Of a stretch of 40,503 nucleotides of DNA, positions 26,336-35,105 are shown piece after piece (positions within the stretch are counted from its first letter, which is position 1; each line of letters begins with the position of its first letter). The translations under genes were made by a program, and so were the position numbers. The stretch is from Halorubrum californiense DSM 19288 (lineage in GTDB: Archaea; Halobacteriota; Halobacteria; Halobacteriales; Haloferacaceae), in NCBI RefSeq assembly GCF_000336875.1, contig NZ_AOJK01000025.1:34346-74848 (forward strand), given 5' to 3'. The notes beneath the pieces are model-generated. The model did no database searches and was not told the origin of the DNA. It was given only the letters and a program-made list of their open reading frames with translations.

Positions 26336-26341
26336 TTTAAG
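26336..26341 (+). promoter_or_regulatory. TATA-like box of the potassium channel gene
   Basis: TTTAAG is centred about 27 bases before the ATG at 26365, the usual leaderless spacing. It lies in the divergent gap with the TrkA-C operon. Confidence 0.5.
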
Positions 26342-26364
26342 TTCGGTCTCGGCGACCCGGTGAT

Positions 26365-27567
26365 ATGGAGCTGACCCGGGACTGGGTTACCGTCCGCGCG
26401 TCGATCGCGTTGACGTTCGCGGTCGCGATCCTGTCGATCCTCGCCGGTCTCGCACAGATCGGCGGCCTCGGGGTCGACGGCCCGCTCTCCCCGTACGTCC
26501 TCGACGTGGTCCGACAGACCGTCGGATTCACCGGGACCATAACCGGCTTCGCGATGCTCGGAAGCGGCTTCGCGCTGAAGAACGGCTACCGGGTCGGCTG
26601 GTACTCTACCGCCGTTCTGCTCCCGTTGACCGCAATTCAGGGACTGATGCAGGCGTCGGTGCTGTCGTTCCCCCTCGTGGCGCTGTCCGTCCTGTCGCTG
26701 CCCGCACTCCTGTACAACCGGAAGCGGTTCGACAGGAGCTACTCGCCGTCGCCGACCCAACTCGCGGCGGGTGCGGCGCTCGTAAGCGCTATCTCGTACG
26801 GCACGGTGGGATCGTACGCCCTCCGCGACCAGTTCGAGGGGGTCGAGACGATCGTCGACGCGTTCTACTTCACCGTCGTCACCGCCTCGACCGTCGGATA
26901 CGGTGACGTCCACCCGGCGAGCGGCCCGGAGTCCGACATCGCACAGCTGTTCGTGCTCTCCTCGCTCGTGATGAACGTCGCCGCGTTCGCGGTGGCGCTC
27001 GGTGTCCTCCTCACCCCCGCTATCGAGGCGCAGCTCTCCAAGGCGCTCGGAAAAATGACGGACAAACAGATAGACCTCCTCGACGACCACGTCCTCGTGC
27101 TCGGCTACGGGGACCTGACCGAACCGATACTCGAAGAACTCGACGCGCGCGACGGGACCGAGTACGCCGTCGTGACCACCGACGAGAACGCCGCGAGACG
27201 GCTGAACGACCGCGAAATCCCCGTTTTCACGGCGGACCCGAGCGACGTGGACCCGCTCGAACGGGTCAACATCGAAGGCGCTCGCGCGGTCGTCGTCGCG
27301 ACGAACGACGACGCGCGGGACGCGCTGGCGATCCTCACCGCCAGACAGCTCAACCCGAACGTCCGGATCGTCGCCGCGGTGACCCAGCGAGAGAACGTCA
27401 ACAAGCTCAGGCGAGCCGGCGCGGACCAAGTGATCTCGCCCGCGACGCTCGGCGGGCACATCCTCATCGACTGCGCGTTCGGCGCGGACAGCGACGACGC
27501 GACGACCGACCTCCTGGGCGACGCGATCGACGACGTGGAAGACCTCGACGACCCGGCGGCCGACTGA
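26365..27567 (+). CDS. Potassium channel with TrkA-N (RCK) domain
   Basis: A ligand-gated potassium channel. The N-terminal ~225 residues hold several membrane helices, with the pore and selectivity filter TVGYGD at residues 176-181. The cytoplasmic part is a TrkA-N/RCK domain beginning DDHVLVLGYGDLTEPILEEL; its nucleotide-binding GxGxxG is changed to GYGDLT. The region GARAVVVATNDDARDALAIL is typical of RCK. The length is 400 aa. It is divergent from the two TrkA-C membrane genes and may be regulated with them. Confidence 0.93.
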   Translation: MELTRDWVTVRASIALTFAVAILSILAGLAQIGGLGVDGPLSPYVLDVVRQTVGFTGTITGFAMLGSGFALKNGYRVGWYSTAVLLPLTAIQGLMQASVLSFPLVALSVLSLPALLYNRKRFDRSYSPSPTQLAAGAALVSAISYGTVGSYALRDQFEGVETIVDAFYFTVVTASTVGYGDVHPASGPESDIAQLFVLSSLVMNVAAFAVALGVLLTPAIEAQLSKALGKMTDKQIDLLDDHVLVLGYGDLTEPILEELDARDGTEYAVVTTDENAARRLNDREIPVFTADPSDVDPLERVNIEGARAVVVATNDDARDALAILTARQLNPNVRIVAAVTQRENVNKLRRAGADQVISPATLGGHILIDCAFGADSDDATTDLLGDAIDDVEDLDDPAAD

Positions 27568-27590
27568 CGACGGTCCTCGTCGCAGTCCTC

Positions 27591-28226
27591 TCAGCGACTC
27601 CGCCGTCCCTTCGTCTGCCGGTAGTCCCGGCTCAACACGTTCTCGCGCATGTGATCGCGGAAGGCGTCGGCCTCGGCGTCGGTCAGCTCCGCCGGCTCCT
27701 TCATCGGCACCAGCTCGAACCCGCGCCCGCGGATCGTCGTCGCGTGTTCGTCGTCGACGTCGAAGGAGTCCGGGCGGCGCGTCGTGTACTCGACGGCCAG
27801 CTCGCGGAGCGGTCGCTCGCCGACCGGCACGATGATCTGGGGGTTTATCATCCGGATCTCCGCGTTGAGGAACGGCTCGCAGGTGTCGACCTCCCGGTCC
27901 GTCGGAGCGCGGTCCGGATGGCGACACCGCGTCAGGTTCGTGAAGAAGACGTTCTGGACGTCGGGCTCCGCCGCGTCGGGCTCGGAGCGGACGAAGCCGA
28001 GGTCGCCGAAGATCGACTGGACCAGTTCGCCACCGCCCGCGCCCGTGAAGGGGACGCCGTTGCGCTCGGCGGCCGCTGTCGGGCGGGTCCCGACGACGAG
28101 GAACTCGGCGCCGACGTCGCCGTAGCCGTGGACGACGCGGTCGCGGGCGCCGCACAGCTCCTCGCAGTTCTCGCAGTCGGGGTCCATCGCGAACGGGTTC
28201 TCGAACTCCGTCTGATTCGCGTCCAC
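27591..28226 (-). CDS. Uracil-DNA glycosylase superfamily protein (family 4-like, divergent)
   Basis: A protein of the UDG fold with a likely [4Fe-4S] cluster: Cys18 and/or Cys21 (CENCEELC), Cys101 and Cys116 have the spacing of family 4 enzymes. The catalytic motif A, normally GExPG with an acidic residue and then PFVG, reads GTRPTAAAERNGVPFTGAGG. The usual C-terminal HPS motif is not seen. It may have an altered substrate or a structural role. The start is GTG at 28226 (211 aa); an ATG at 28187 is an alternative that keeps all four Cys. It is convergent with the channel gene. Confidence 0.82.
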   Translation of the reverse strand: MDANQTEFENPFAMDPDCENCEELCGARDRVVHGYGDVGAEFLVVGTRPTAAAERNGVPFTGAGGGELVQSIFGDLGFVRSEPDAAEPDVQNVFFTNLTRCRHPDRAPTDREVDTCEPFLNAEIRMINPQIIVPVGERPLRELAVEYTTRRPDSFDVDDEHATTIRGRGFELVPMKEPAELTDAEADAFRDHMRENVLSRDYRQTKGRRSR

Positions 28227-28311
28227 GGTCGGACTGGGCGCCGGGCACCCCTAAACGCTCCGGCGCGAGGCGGGTCGCATCCGCAGACCCGCGCGTCGAG
28301 AAAGAGCGGCG

Positions 28312-28539
28312 TCAGTTGGGGACGTAGCAGTCGCCGTCGCAGTCGACGAGCCCCTCGCTGCGGAGGGTCTTCAGGATGCTGTACAGGGAGAGCTTCTTCA
28401 TCCCGAGTGACTCGCCCATCTCCGAGACCGTGGCGTCGCCGTTCGTGGTCAGGTAGAGGTAGACGAGCTTTGCTCGGGGGGACTGGAGCTCCCGGGGCAG
28501 TGCCGGGGCCGCCGCGGACGCGGTTTCCGTCTCGATCAT
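28312..28539 (-). CDS. Small winged-helix transcriptional regulator (75 aa)
   Basis: A compact DNA-binding protein of the haloarchaeal MarR/TrmB-like type. The HTH lies in LVYLYLTTNGDATVSEMGES and LGMKKLSLYSILKTLRSEGL, with a short wing ending VDCDGDCYVPN. The ATG at 28539 is followed by a flexible Ala/Glu-rich start and preceded by a TATA-like box about 30 bases away. The reading frame continues upstream but without coding character. Targets are unknown; the nearest operon upstream on the same strand is sdhCDBA. Confidence 0.8.
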   Translation of the reverse strand: MIETETASAAAPALPRELQSPRAKLVYLYLTTNGDATVSEMGESLGMKKLSLYSILKTLRSEGLVDCDGDCYVPN

Positions 28540-28841
28540 CTTGTCCGATCCGTTGCGTTCGACGATAATAAACCCCCTATTCAACGTTCGTCGAAAACAT
28601 TTGAACGCGGTCGAGAGCGTCGAAAAGCGGTGATAATCGCCATCTCGCACCGGGAACGTCGATCGACGAACCGAAAATCGACGCGTATCGACGCTCGATT
28701 TCGACCGTCGACGGATAGGAAACCGTGAACGATCCGGATCGATCGGACGAAACGAGACGGCCCCGTGACGGGGCGCGACGGGTCCGGAACGCGACGAGCC
28801 CGGGACCGACGCCCCGGCCGGCCGGTGTGTCGCCGGTCGGC
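28540..28841. other. Intergenic region between sdhA and the winged-helix gene
   Basis: About 300 bases without a supported gene. On the minus strand TTTATTAT (about 28565-28572) is well placed as the TATA box of the winged-helix gene. The half next to sdhA contains GC-rich inverted repeats such as GCCGGT/ACCGGC but no clear T-run. The middle is comparatively AT-rich for this genome. No RNA gene is recognised. Confidence 0.5.
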
Positions 28842-30671
28842 TCAGTACGAGCGGCTCTTCGGCTCGTACGTCTTGTTCTCGCCCTCGAGGACGACCGGCT
28901 TGTACCACAGCTCCGGCTCGCCGTCGTTCCACGAGATGAGCGTGTGTTTCAGCCAGTCCTCATCCTTCCGCTCTTGGTGTTCCTTGCGCCAGTGCGCGCC
29001 GCGGAACTCCTCACGGGCGAGCGCGCCCATCGTGAGCGCCTCGGCGAGGTCGAGGATGTTCCGCGTCTCGATGGTGTGGATGAGGTCGGTGTTGAACGTC
29101 CGCGACGGGTCCGACACCGCGACGTCCTTGTACGCCTCCCGGGCCTCCCGGAGGTCCTCGAGCGTCTCTTCCAGCCGGCCCTCCTCGCGGAACACGTTGA
29201 CGTTGGCCGTCATCGTTTCCTGGACGGCCGAGCGGATCTCCGCGTGGTTGCGACCCTTCCGGGAGAGCAGCTCGTCGACGCGCTCCTGTGCCCGATCGAC
29301 GGCGCCCCCGACGACGCTCTCGGCGTCGCTCACCACCGCGCCGCCGTCGGCGGCCGCCGCGCCGGAGCCGCCCGTCTCGCCGACCTCGACGCCGAACTCG
29401 TAGTCGGCGGGCTGCCAGTTGCCCGACCGGCCGGTCTCGATCTCGGCCTCGCCCATCTCCTCGCCGGCGGCGTGGCGCCCGGCGCGCTTGCCGAAGACGA
29501 TGAGTTCGGGCAGCGCGTTGCCGCCGAGGCGGTTCGCGCCGTGGACGGAGGCGCAGGCGCACTCGCCGGCGGCGTACAGCCCGTCGATGACGGTCTCGCC
29601 GAACTCGTTCGTCTCGATGCCGCCCATCGCGTAGTGCTGGCCCGGCTTGACCGGCATCGGCTCCGTGAGCCCGTCGGCGCCCTCGAAGTCCTCCGCGAGG
29701 TGGAGGATGTTCTCAAGGCGGTCGAGGATTCGCTCTTCGCCGAGGTGGCGCATGTCGAGGTGGACGTACTCGTCCTCGATGCCGCGCCCCTCGTTCACCT
29801 CGGTCAGCTCGGCGCGGGAGACGACGTCGCGGGAGGCGAGCTCGCCGTCGTTGTTCGCGTAGCCGTGTTCGAACATGAACCGCTCGCCGTCCTCGTTGTA
29901 GAGGATTCCGCCCTCGCCGCGGACGCCCTCGGAGATGAGGACGCCCGTCGACGGCAGCGTCGTCGGGTGGAACTGGATGAACTCCATGTCCTCCATCGGG
30001 ACGCCGGCGCGGTACGCCATCGCGACGCCGTCGCCGGTGTTCGCCACCGCGTTCGTGGTGTGGTCGAACACCTGTCCCATCCCGCCGGTCGCGAGGATGA
30101 CGCCGTCGCTGGCGCGGAAGCCGCTGATTTCGCCGCTCTGGATGTCGTACGCGACGACCCCGTGGCAGGTCCGCTCCGCCGGGTCGTCCTCGTCGGTGAC
30201 GGCGAGGTCCATCACGTGCCACTCGTCGTACACCGTGATTCCCCGTTTGACCACCTGCTCGTACATCGTGTGGAGCATCTGGTGGCCGGTCTCGGCGCCC
30301 GCGTACGTCGTGCGCGGGAACGAGAGGCCGCCGAACGGCCGCTGCGAGACGCGGCCGTCGTCCTCGCGGGAGAACGGCATCCCCCAGTGTTCGAGGCGGA
30401 TGACCTCCTCGGGGCTCTCTTGACAGAGCGCCTCGACCGCCGGCGCGTCGCCGAGGTAGTCGGACCCCTTCATCGTGTCGTACGCGTGGTCCTGCCAGGA
30501 GTCGGCGTCGCGCAGCGCCGCGTTGATCCCGCCCTCCGCCGCGCCGGTATGCGACCGGACGGGGTGGAGCTTCGACACCATCGCCACGTCCGCGCCCGCT
30601 TCCTGTGCCGCGATCGCCGCCCGGAGTCCCGCCCCGCCGGCCCCGACGACGACGACGTCGTGTTCGTGCAT
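28842..30671 (-). CDS. sdhA: Succinate dehydrogenase flavoprotein subunit
   Basis: Oxidises succinate to fumarate in the TCA cycle and passes electrons to SdhB. The FAD-binding motif GAGGAGLRAAI starts at residue 10. His41 in RSHTGAAEGG is the expected covalent flavin attachment residue. Substrate-site segments include MEFIQFHPTT and the later HYAMGGIETN, and ASVHGANRLGGNALPE is conserved. The length of 609 aa is normal; a Gly/Ala-rich insert lies near residue 440. The ATG at 30671 is 53 bases after sdhB on the same transcript. It is the last gene of sdhCDBA. Confidence 0.97.
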   Translation of the reverse strand: MHEHDVVVVGAGGAGLRAAIAAQEAGADVAMVSKLHPVRSHTGAAEGGINAALRDADSWQDHAYDTMKGSDYLGDAPAVEALCQESPEEVIRLEHWGMPFSREDDGRVSQRPFGGLSFPRTTYAGAETGHQMLHTMYEQVVKRGITVYDEWHVMDLAVTDEDDPAERTCHGVVAYDIQSGEISGFRASDGVILATGGMGQVFDHTTNAVANTGDGVAMAYRAGVPMEDMEFIQFHPTTLPSTGVLISEGVRGEGGILYNEDGERFMFEHGYANNDGELASRDVVSRAELTEVNEGRGIEDEYVHLDMRHLGEERILDRLENILHLAEDFEGADGLTEPMPVKPGQHYAMGGIETNEFGETVIDGLYAAGECACASVHGANRLGGNALPELIVFGKRAGRHAAGEEMGEAEIETGRSGNWQPADYEFGVEVGETGGSGAAAADGGAVVSDAESVVGGAVDRAQERVDELLSRKGRNHAEIRSAVQETMTANVNVFREEGRLEETLEDLREAREAYKDVAVSDPSRTFNTDLIHTIETRNILDLAEALTMGALAREEFRGAHWRKEHQERKDEDWLKHTLISWNDGEPELWYKPVVLEGENKTYEPKSRSY

Positions 30672-30724
30672 TGTTGGTATGTAATTTCGTAAGTTCCGGA
30701 GTCCCTTGATACTGTCTGTCGGGA

Positions 30725-31615
30725 TTACCAGAACTTCAGGTTGTTTTTGACCGCCTCGCGCTTCAGCTCCTGGATGTGTTCGGTGAGGGGGATGTCCTTC
30801 GGGCACACCTCGGTGCAGGAGAACTGGGTCTGACACCGCCAGACGCCGTGTTCCTGCTCGATGATCTCCAGGCGCTTCTGTTTCATCTCCTCACCCTCGC
30901 GCTCGTCCATCGCGAACCGGTACGCCTTGTTGATCGCGGCCGGCCCGAGGTACTCGTTGTCGCCCGCGGCGATGTTACACGAGGACATACACGCACCACA
31001 CCAGATACAGCGCGTGGACATCTTGATCTTCTCGCGGTTCTCCCGGTCTTGTCGCTGCTCTTCGAGTTCGCCGTCCGGGTACTCGTCCGTCTGGAAGTAC
31101 GGCTCGACGGCCTCCATCTGCTCGTAGAAGTGCTCCATGTCGACGACGAGGTCCTTCGTCACCTCGGCGTGCGGGAGCGGCTCGACGCGGATCGGCTCTT
31201 CGAGGTCAGAGATCTGCGTCTTACACGCCAGCTTCTGCCCGCCGTTGACGAACATCGCGTCGGAGCCGCACACCGCCTGTCGGCAGGAGTGGCGGAACGT
31301 GAGCGAGGAGTCGTACGTGTCGCGCGCGTACATCAGCGCGTCGAGGACGGTCATCCCCTTCGTGAACGGGACGTGGAACGTGTCGAACCGCGGCTCCTGT
31401 TTCCCCTCGACCTGCGGGTCGTAGCGGAACACCTTCAGCTCCACCGTGCTGTCGTCGGCGGCGGCCTTCTCGGCCTCCTCCTCCTGCCGCTGTTCGCGGC
31501 GCTCGGCCGCGCGACGCCGCTTCTCCGCGCGGCGCTCCTCGCCCTTCGAGGCCGGCTGCGTCTCGGCTTCGGTCTCGCTCGATTCCTCGGTCTGCTTCGG
31601 AATTTGCGTGCTCAT
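30725..31615 (-). CDS. sdhB: Succinate dehydrogenase iron-sulfur subunit
   Basis: Carries electrons from SdhA to quinone through three clusters. [2Fe-2S] ligands are Cys111, Cys116, Asp119 and Cys131 (CRQAVCGSD, as in E. coli where Asp also occupies the third position). [4Fe-4S] and [3Fe-4S] ligands are supplied by CIWCGACMSSC (203-213) and CQTQFSCTEVCP (261-272). The first 55 residues are a highly charged extension (KRRRAAERREQRQEEE) absent from bacterial SdhB. The length is 296 aa; the start ATG at 31615 lies 7 bases after sdhD. Confidence 0.97.
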   Translation of the reverse strand: MSTQIPKQTEESSETEAETQPASKGEERRAEKRRRAAERREQRQEEEAEKAAADDSTVELKVFRYDPQVEGKQEPRFDTFHVPFTKGMTVLDALMYARDTYDSSLTFRHSCRQAVCGSDAMFVNGGQKLACKTQISDLEEPIRVEPLPHAEVTKDLVVDMEHFYEQMEAVEPYFQTDEYPDGELEEQRQDRENREKIKMSTRCIWCGACMSSCNIAAGDNEYLGPAAINKAYRFAMDEREGEEMKQKRLEIIEQEHGVWRCQTQFSCTEVCPKDIPLTEHIQELKREAVKNNLKFW

Positions 31616-31622
31616 TGTCGGT

Positions 31623-31994
31623 TCAGTAGAGTCCGATGCCCGCCCACGCGTTCGCGGTGCGGATTCCCTGTGCGATCAGCACGACGCTCGCGGCGACGAG
31701 CGTCCACTTGATCACGGTGCGTTTCGTGCCGGTGAGCCCCTGGTTCACCAAGGCGTTGTAGACGCCGTTGACCCCGTGGAACGTCGCGGTCACGAGGAAG
31801 AGGATCATCAGCGAGTAGTAGCTCAGCTGCTCCATCCGGGCGGAGCTGGCGAGGAACGACACCTCGTCGGCGTGGTGGACGAAGTGGAGCAGGAAGAAGT
31901 GGAACGCCAACACGACCAGCAGGAACACCGCCGTGACCCGCTGGAGGAACCACATGCGGCCGCCCGACTGGAACGAGGAGTAGCGCTCGGCCAT
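31623..31994 (-). CDS. sdhD: Succinate dehydrogenase membrane anchor subunit D
   Basis: A small hydrophobic subunit that anchors SdhAB and helps form the quinone/heme site. Three membrane helices are visible: FLLVVLAFHFFLLHF with nearby His residues, a helix near YYSLMILFLVTATFHGV, and WTLVAASVVLIAQGI. The 123-aa length is normal. The ATG at 31994 comes one base before the sdhC stop codon, so the genes are tightly coupled within sdhCDBA. Confidence 0.92.
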   Translation of the reverse strand: MAERYSSFQSGGRMWFLQRVTAVFLLVVLAFHFFLLHFVHHADEVSFLASSARMEQLSYYSLMILFLVTATFHGVNGVYNALVNQGLTGTKRTVIKWTLVAASVVLIAQGIRTANAWAGIGLY

Positions 31995-31995
31995 C

Positions 31996-32421
31996 TCAGA
32001 ACGCCCCCGCGATGAACGTCGGGACGGACGCGACGGTGATCGCTCCCGTGAGGATCAGCGACGCGTAGAAGCTCTTGTCCTGTGCGTCCAACCCGATTCC
32101 GAGGTCGGTGAGGAGGAGTCGGGTCCCGTTGAGCATGTGGAAGACGGCGACGGCCAGCAGGCCGACCTCCAAGAGGCGGACGAGCAGTAGCCCCTCCAGC
32201 GAGACGATCGTTTGCGTGTACACGTCGTTGCCCGCAGCGATCGCCGCCTCGCCGGCGCCGGCCGCCGGGATCCCCGTACTCAACACGGCGATGTGCGTGA
32301 ACAGGTACCCGATGAGCACCCATCCGGTGAACTTGTGGAAGATCCACGCCCACATCCCCGCCTCGAACTCCCGCCAGCGGGCGAAGTCCTCGATGAGGCC
32401 TCGATTGTACGACTGACTCAT
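31996..32421 (-). CDS. sdhC: Succinate dehydrogenase cytochrome b556 subunit C
   Basis: First gene of the sdhCDBA operon. It is a three-helix membrane subunit; [20 protein letters not shown] holds His29 and His43, likely heme or quinone-site residues, and [18 protein letters not shown] is typical of the family. The length is 141 aa. The ATG at 32421 lies about 28 bases from a TATA-like ACTATAC, so the transcript is probably leaderless. A 13-base palindrome sits between the TATA box and the start. Confidence 0.93.
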   Translation of the reverse strand: MSQSYNRGLIEDFARWREFEAGMWAWIFHKFTGWVLIGYLFTHIAVLSTGIPAAGAGEAAIAAGNDVYTQTIVSLEGLLLVRLLEVGLLAVAVFHMLNGTRLLLTDLGIGLDAQDKSFYASLILTGAITVASVPTFIAGAF

Positions 32422-32427
32422 ACCTAA

Positions 32428-32440
32428 CGGTTCTGAACCG
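32428..32440. promoter_or_regulatory. Palindrome in the sdhCDBA promoter
   Basis: CGGTTC-T-GAACCG is a perfect 6-1-6 inverted repeat ending 7 bases before the sdhC start, between the start and the TATA-like element at 32446-32452 (minus strand ACTATAC). Its position over the expected transcription start suggests a repressor site. The protein that binds it is unknown. Confidence 0.5.
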
Positions 32441-32573
32441 GGGTCGTATAGTAGTTACTAACACGGCGTTGCTCGCTCCCGCATCCCGGAACTCGGCCCC
32501 TTCTCGCGGGCGGGGCGGGCGGCCACGAGCGGTTCCGTGCGACACCGTTCCACGCCCCGGGCCGTCGCGGAAG

Positions 32574-32579
32574 CCTTAT
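32574..32579 (+). promoter_or_regulatory. TATA box of cspA
   Basis: TTATAT lies about 31 bases before the cspA ATG at 32608, consistent with a very short leader. Confidence 0.55.
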
Positions 32580-32607
32580 ATGTTCCACTCCCGCTTTTAC
32601 GGTCGCA

Positions 32608-32802
32608 ATGGCGAAAGGCGAAGTTGACTTCTTCAACGACACTGGCGGCTACGGTTTCATCTCGACTGACGACGCGGACGAAGACGTGTTCTTCCACATG
32701 GAAGACGTCGGCGGCCCGGACCTCGAAGAGGGTCAGGAAGTCGAGTTCGACATCGAGGAGGCGGACAAGGGTCCGCGCGCGTCGAACGTCACCCGTCTGT
32801 AA
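32608..32802 (+). CDS. cspA: Cold shock domain protein
   Basis: A single-stranded nucleic-acid-binding OB-fold protein that acts as an RNA chaperone. RNP1 reads GGYGFIS at residues 13-19 and RNP2 reads DVFFHM at 26-31. The 64-aa length is normal, and the protein is acidic as in other haloarchaeal homologues. It has its own promoter and is divergent from sdhCDBA. The stop is followed by T-rich segments near 32831. Confidence 0.96.
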   Translation: MAKGEVDFFNDTGGYGFISTDDADEDVFFHMEDVGGPDLEEGQEVEFDIEEADKGPRASNVTRL

Positions 32803-32957
32803 GTCGGCGACGACACCCGAGGCGAATCGGCTTTTCGACTGTTCTCATTCCCCGAGCGGCGGCGCCGAGCCGCGTTTCGCCGCGAGCCACGGACCGCTCG
32901 GCGGCGGTCGAACCCGTCGCTGGACGACCCCGACCGATAGGGATTTACCGTTCGTTA

Positions 32958-32971
32958 ACTGACTGGTCAGT
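32958..32971. promoter_or_regulatory. Probable TetR operator at the tetR-mfs start
   Basis: ACTGAC-TG-GTCAGT is a 6-2-6 inverted repeat ending two bases before the TetR start codon, typical in form for TetR-family operators. It lies downstream of an AT-rich GATTTAC element about 30 bases from the start, so binding would block transcription. Autoregulation is inferred. Confidence 0.65.
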
Positions 32972-32973
32972 CA

Positions 32974-33684
32974 ATGAGCGACTCGCCGAGCGCGGCAGCG
33001 GAGATCATGGACGGGGTGTACAGCGCCCTCCGCGCTCACGGCTACGCCGACCTGACGATGCAGGACATCGCCGACGAGTGTTCGAAGAGCAAGTCGCTGC
33101 TCCACTACCACTACGACACGAAGGAGGACCTGCTCGTCGCCTTCTTGGACTACGTCGTCACCGACTCCGAGGAGCGGATCGCGGCCCGCGTCGACGACCC
33201 GCCGGTCGACCGGTTGGTCCAGTTCGTGGGCTGGTTCGTCTTCGCCCCCGACGAGCCCGACCGCGAGGCGTTCCACATCGCCCTGCTGGAGCTGCGCACG
33301 CAGGGCCCGTTCAACGAGCGGATCCGCGAGCAGCTGGCTCGCAGCGACCAGCTCCTTCGGGGCACCGTCGCTGACATTCTCACGGAGGGGATCGAGGCCG
33401 GGGCCTTCCGCAACGTGGACGTGGAAGAGACGGCAGCGCTGCTCGTGGCGACGCTCGACGGCGCGCGGACCCGACAGATAACCCTCGCCGGCGCCGAGCG
33501 CGACGCCGAAGGCGACGGCTACACCCGGGAGGTCGCGGAGGCGGCGCTCCGGCGGATCGTCGGGCCGCTGCTCGCGGACGGGGTCGAACTGCCGCCGCTC
33601 GACGACGCGATCGACGCGCTCCGTCGCGAGCCCGACGAAACTGACGACGAATCGGCCGGCGAGTCCGCGGACCCCGGCGAATGA
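32974..33684 (+). CDS. TetR/AcrR-family transcriptional regulator
   Basis: A repressor that probably controls itself and the overlapping MFS gene. The N-terminal HTH includes LTMQDIADECSKSKSLLHYH followed by YDTKEDLLVAFLDYVV, the canonical TetR pattern with the helix-3 HYHYDTK. The C-terminal ligand domain ends in a charged, low-complexity tail (DETDDESAGESADPGE). The length is 236 aa. The ATG at 32974 lies directly after an operator-like palindrome. The stop overlaps the MFS start as ATGA. Confidence 0.93.
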   Translation: MSDSPSAAAEIMDGVYSALRAHGYADLTMQDIADECSKSKSLLHYHYDTKEDLLVAFLDYVVTDSEERIAARVDDPPVDRLVQFVGWFVFAPDEPDREAFHIALLELRTQGPFNERIREQLARSDQLLRGTVADILTEGIEAGAFRNVDVEETAALLVATLDGARTRQITLAGAERDAEGDGYTREVAEAALRRIVGPLLADGVELPPLDDAIDALRREPDETDDESAGESADPGE

Positions 33685-35057
33685 CCCGCCTCGGGTTCGA
33701 GCGCCCGCCGCCGGTCCCGCTCGCGGTGATCGCGAGCACGTTCTTCGTCGGCTTCGGCGGCGGCGTCGTCTTCCCGATCCTCCCGAACCTCGGCGCGGTC
33801 CTCGGCATCTCGGCGTTCATGGTCGGCGCGATCCTCTCCGCGAACCGGTGGGTGCGGCTCGTCGCGAACGCGCCGGCGGGCGCGCTCGTCGACCGGTACG
33901 GGACGCGCACGTCGTTCGTCGTCGGCCTGTTCGTCGAGGGGGTCGCCACGCTCGGCTACGTCGTCGCGCTCGCGATGCCGTCCGCCGAGTCGCTCCGGCC
34001 GCTCGCCGCCTCGCTGCCGACGCTCGCTGCCGGCCCGCTGGCCGTCGGGTCGGCGGACTGGTTCGCGGCGCTCTCGGTCGTCGTCGCGCCCGAGGCGTGG
34101 TTCCTGCTCGCGCGCGTCCTCTGAGGGCTCGGTTCCGCGGCCGTGTTCGCGACCGCCTACACCATCGCCGCCGACCTCTCGGACAGCGGCTCGCGGGGGA
34201 CGAACATGGGGATCGTTCGCGGCGGGATCACGATGGGATTCCCGGCCGGCCTCGTGCTCGGCGGGATCGTCTCGGCGGTCGCGGGCAACGTCGCCGCGTT
34301 CACCGTCGCCGCCGCGTTCGCGCTCATGGCCAGCGTGGTCGCCTATCGGTACGTCCCCGAGACGCACGTCACCGGTGACCGCTCCGGGGACTCGATCAAA
34401 CCGTGGGAGATCGACACCGCCGTCCCGGCGCTGACGGTCGGTCTAGTAAACTTCGGGCTGATGTTCGCGTACATCGGCGCGCTGTTCTCCACGCTCGTGC
34501 TCTTCCTCGGGGCGAACGACATCTCGCTGTTCGGCCTCGCCCCGCAGGGGACCTCCGGCCTGTTCATGGCCGGCACGGTCGTCTCGGCGGCGTTCTTCAT
34601 GCTCGTCGGCGGGCGGGTCTCGGACACCCGCGACTCGCGGACGCCGATCCTCCTGGTCTTCCTCGTCGTCTCGTTCGTCGGGTTCCTGCTGCTCGCTCGG
34701 GCCGGATCGGTCCTCTCGCTGGGCCTCGCCTGCGTCTTCATCGGCGCCGGGCAGGGCGGGACGAGCGGTCCGATGATGGCCCTGCTCGCGGACCTCACGC
34801 CCGACGAGCGGATGGGCCGCGCCTCCGGGACGAACAACGTCTTCGGTGACGTGGGGGGCGGCCTCGGCCCGATGGTGTCGCTCCCCCTCATCGAGGCGGT
34901 GGGCTTCACACCCATCTACGCCGCCTGCGCCGCCCTGCCGCTTCTCGCGGGGGGCGCCCTCCTCCTCGGGGTCCGCCGGGAGACGGGCTCGTTCCTCCCC
35001 GGACGCACGGCGAGCGGGACGGGGACGAACGAGCAGCCGAGCGCCGCGGATCCGTAG
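33681..35057 (+). pseudogene. MFS transporter interrupted by one in-frame stop
   Basis: A multidrug-type major facilitator (458 codons) cut in two by TGA at 34122-34124, codon 148. Upstream it reads ...FLLARVL and downstream GLGSAAVFATAYTIAADLS in the same frame. The usual motif here is RVLWGLGSA, so a single change of TGG to TGA explains the break. The rest looks intact: FGGGVVFPILPNLGAVLGIS, the DRYGTRTSF loop, and a second half with conserved VSDTRDSRTPILL. The first half alone (147 aa) would not make a transporter. Sequencing error, readthrough or true loss cannot be told apart here. Confidence 0.85.
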
Positions 35058-35105
35058 TCTCCGGCGCGATCAACCCCGCGCCGACACGTAGTATGTACAT
35101 CGTAA

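Noticed and set aside
24976..28248. 1090-aa minus-strand open frame
   Set aside because: Only codons from the ATG at 26244 belong to the TrkA-C protein; the upstream part is antisense to the potassium channel and overlaps the UDG gene.
34122..34124. Selenocysteine or pyrrolysine recoding at the MFS TGA
   Set aside because: The family has Trp at this place, haloarchaea are not known to use selenocysteine, and TGA is one base from TGG.
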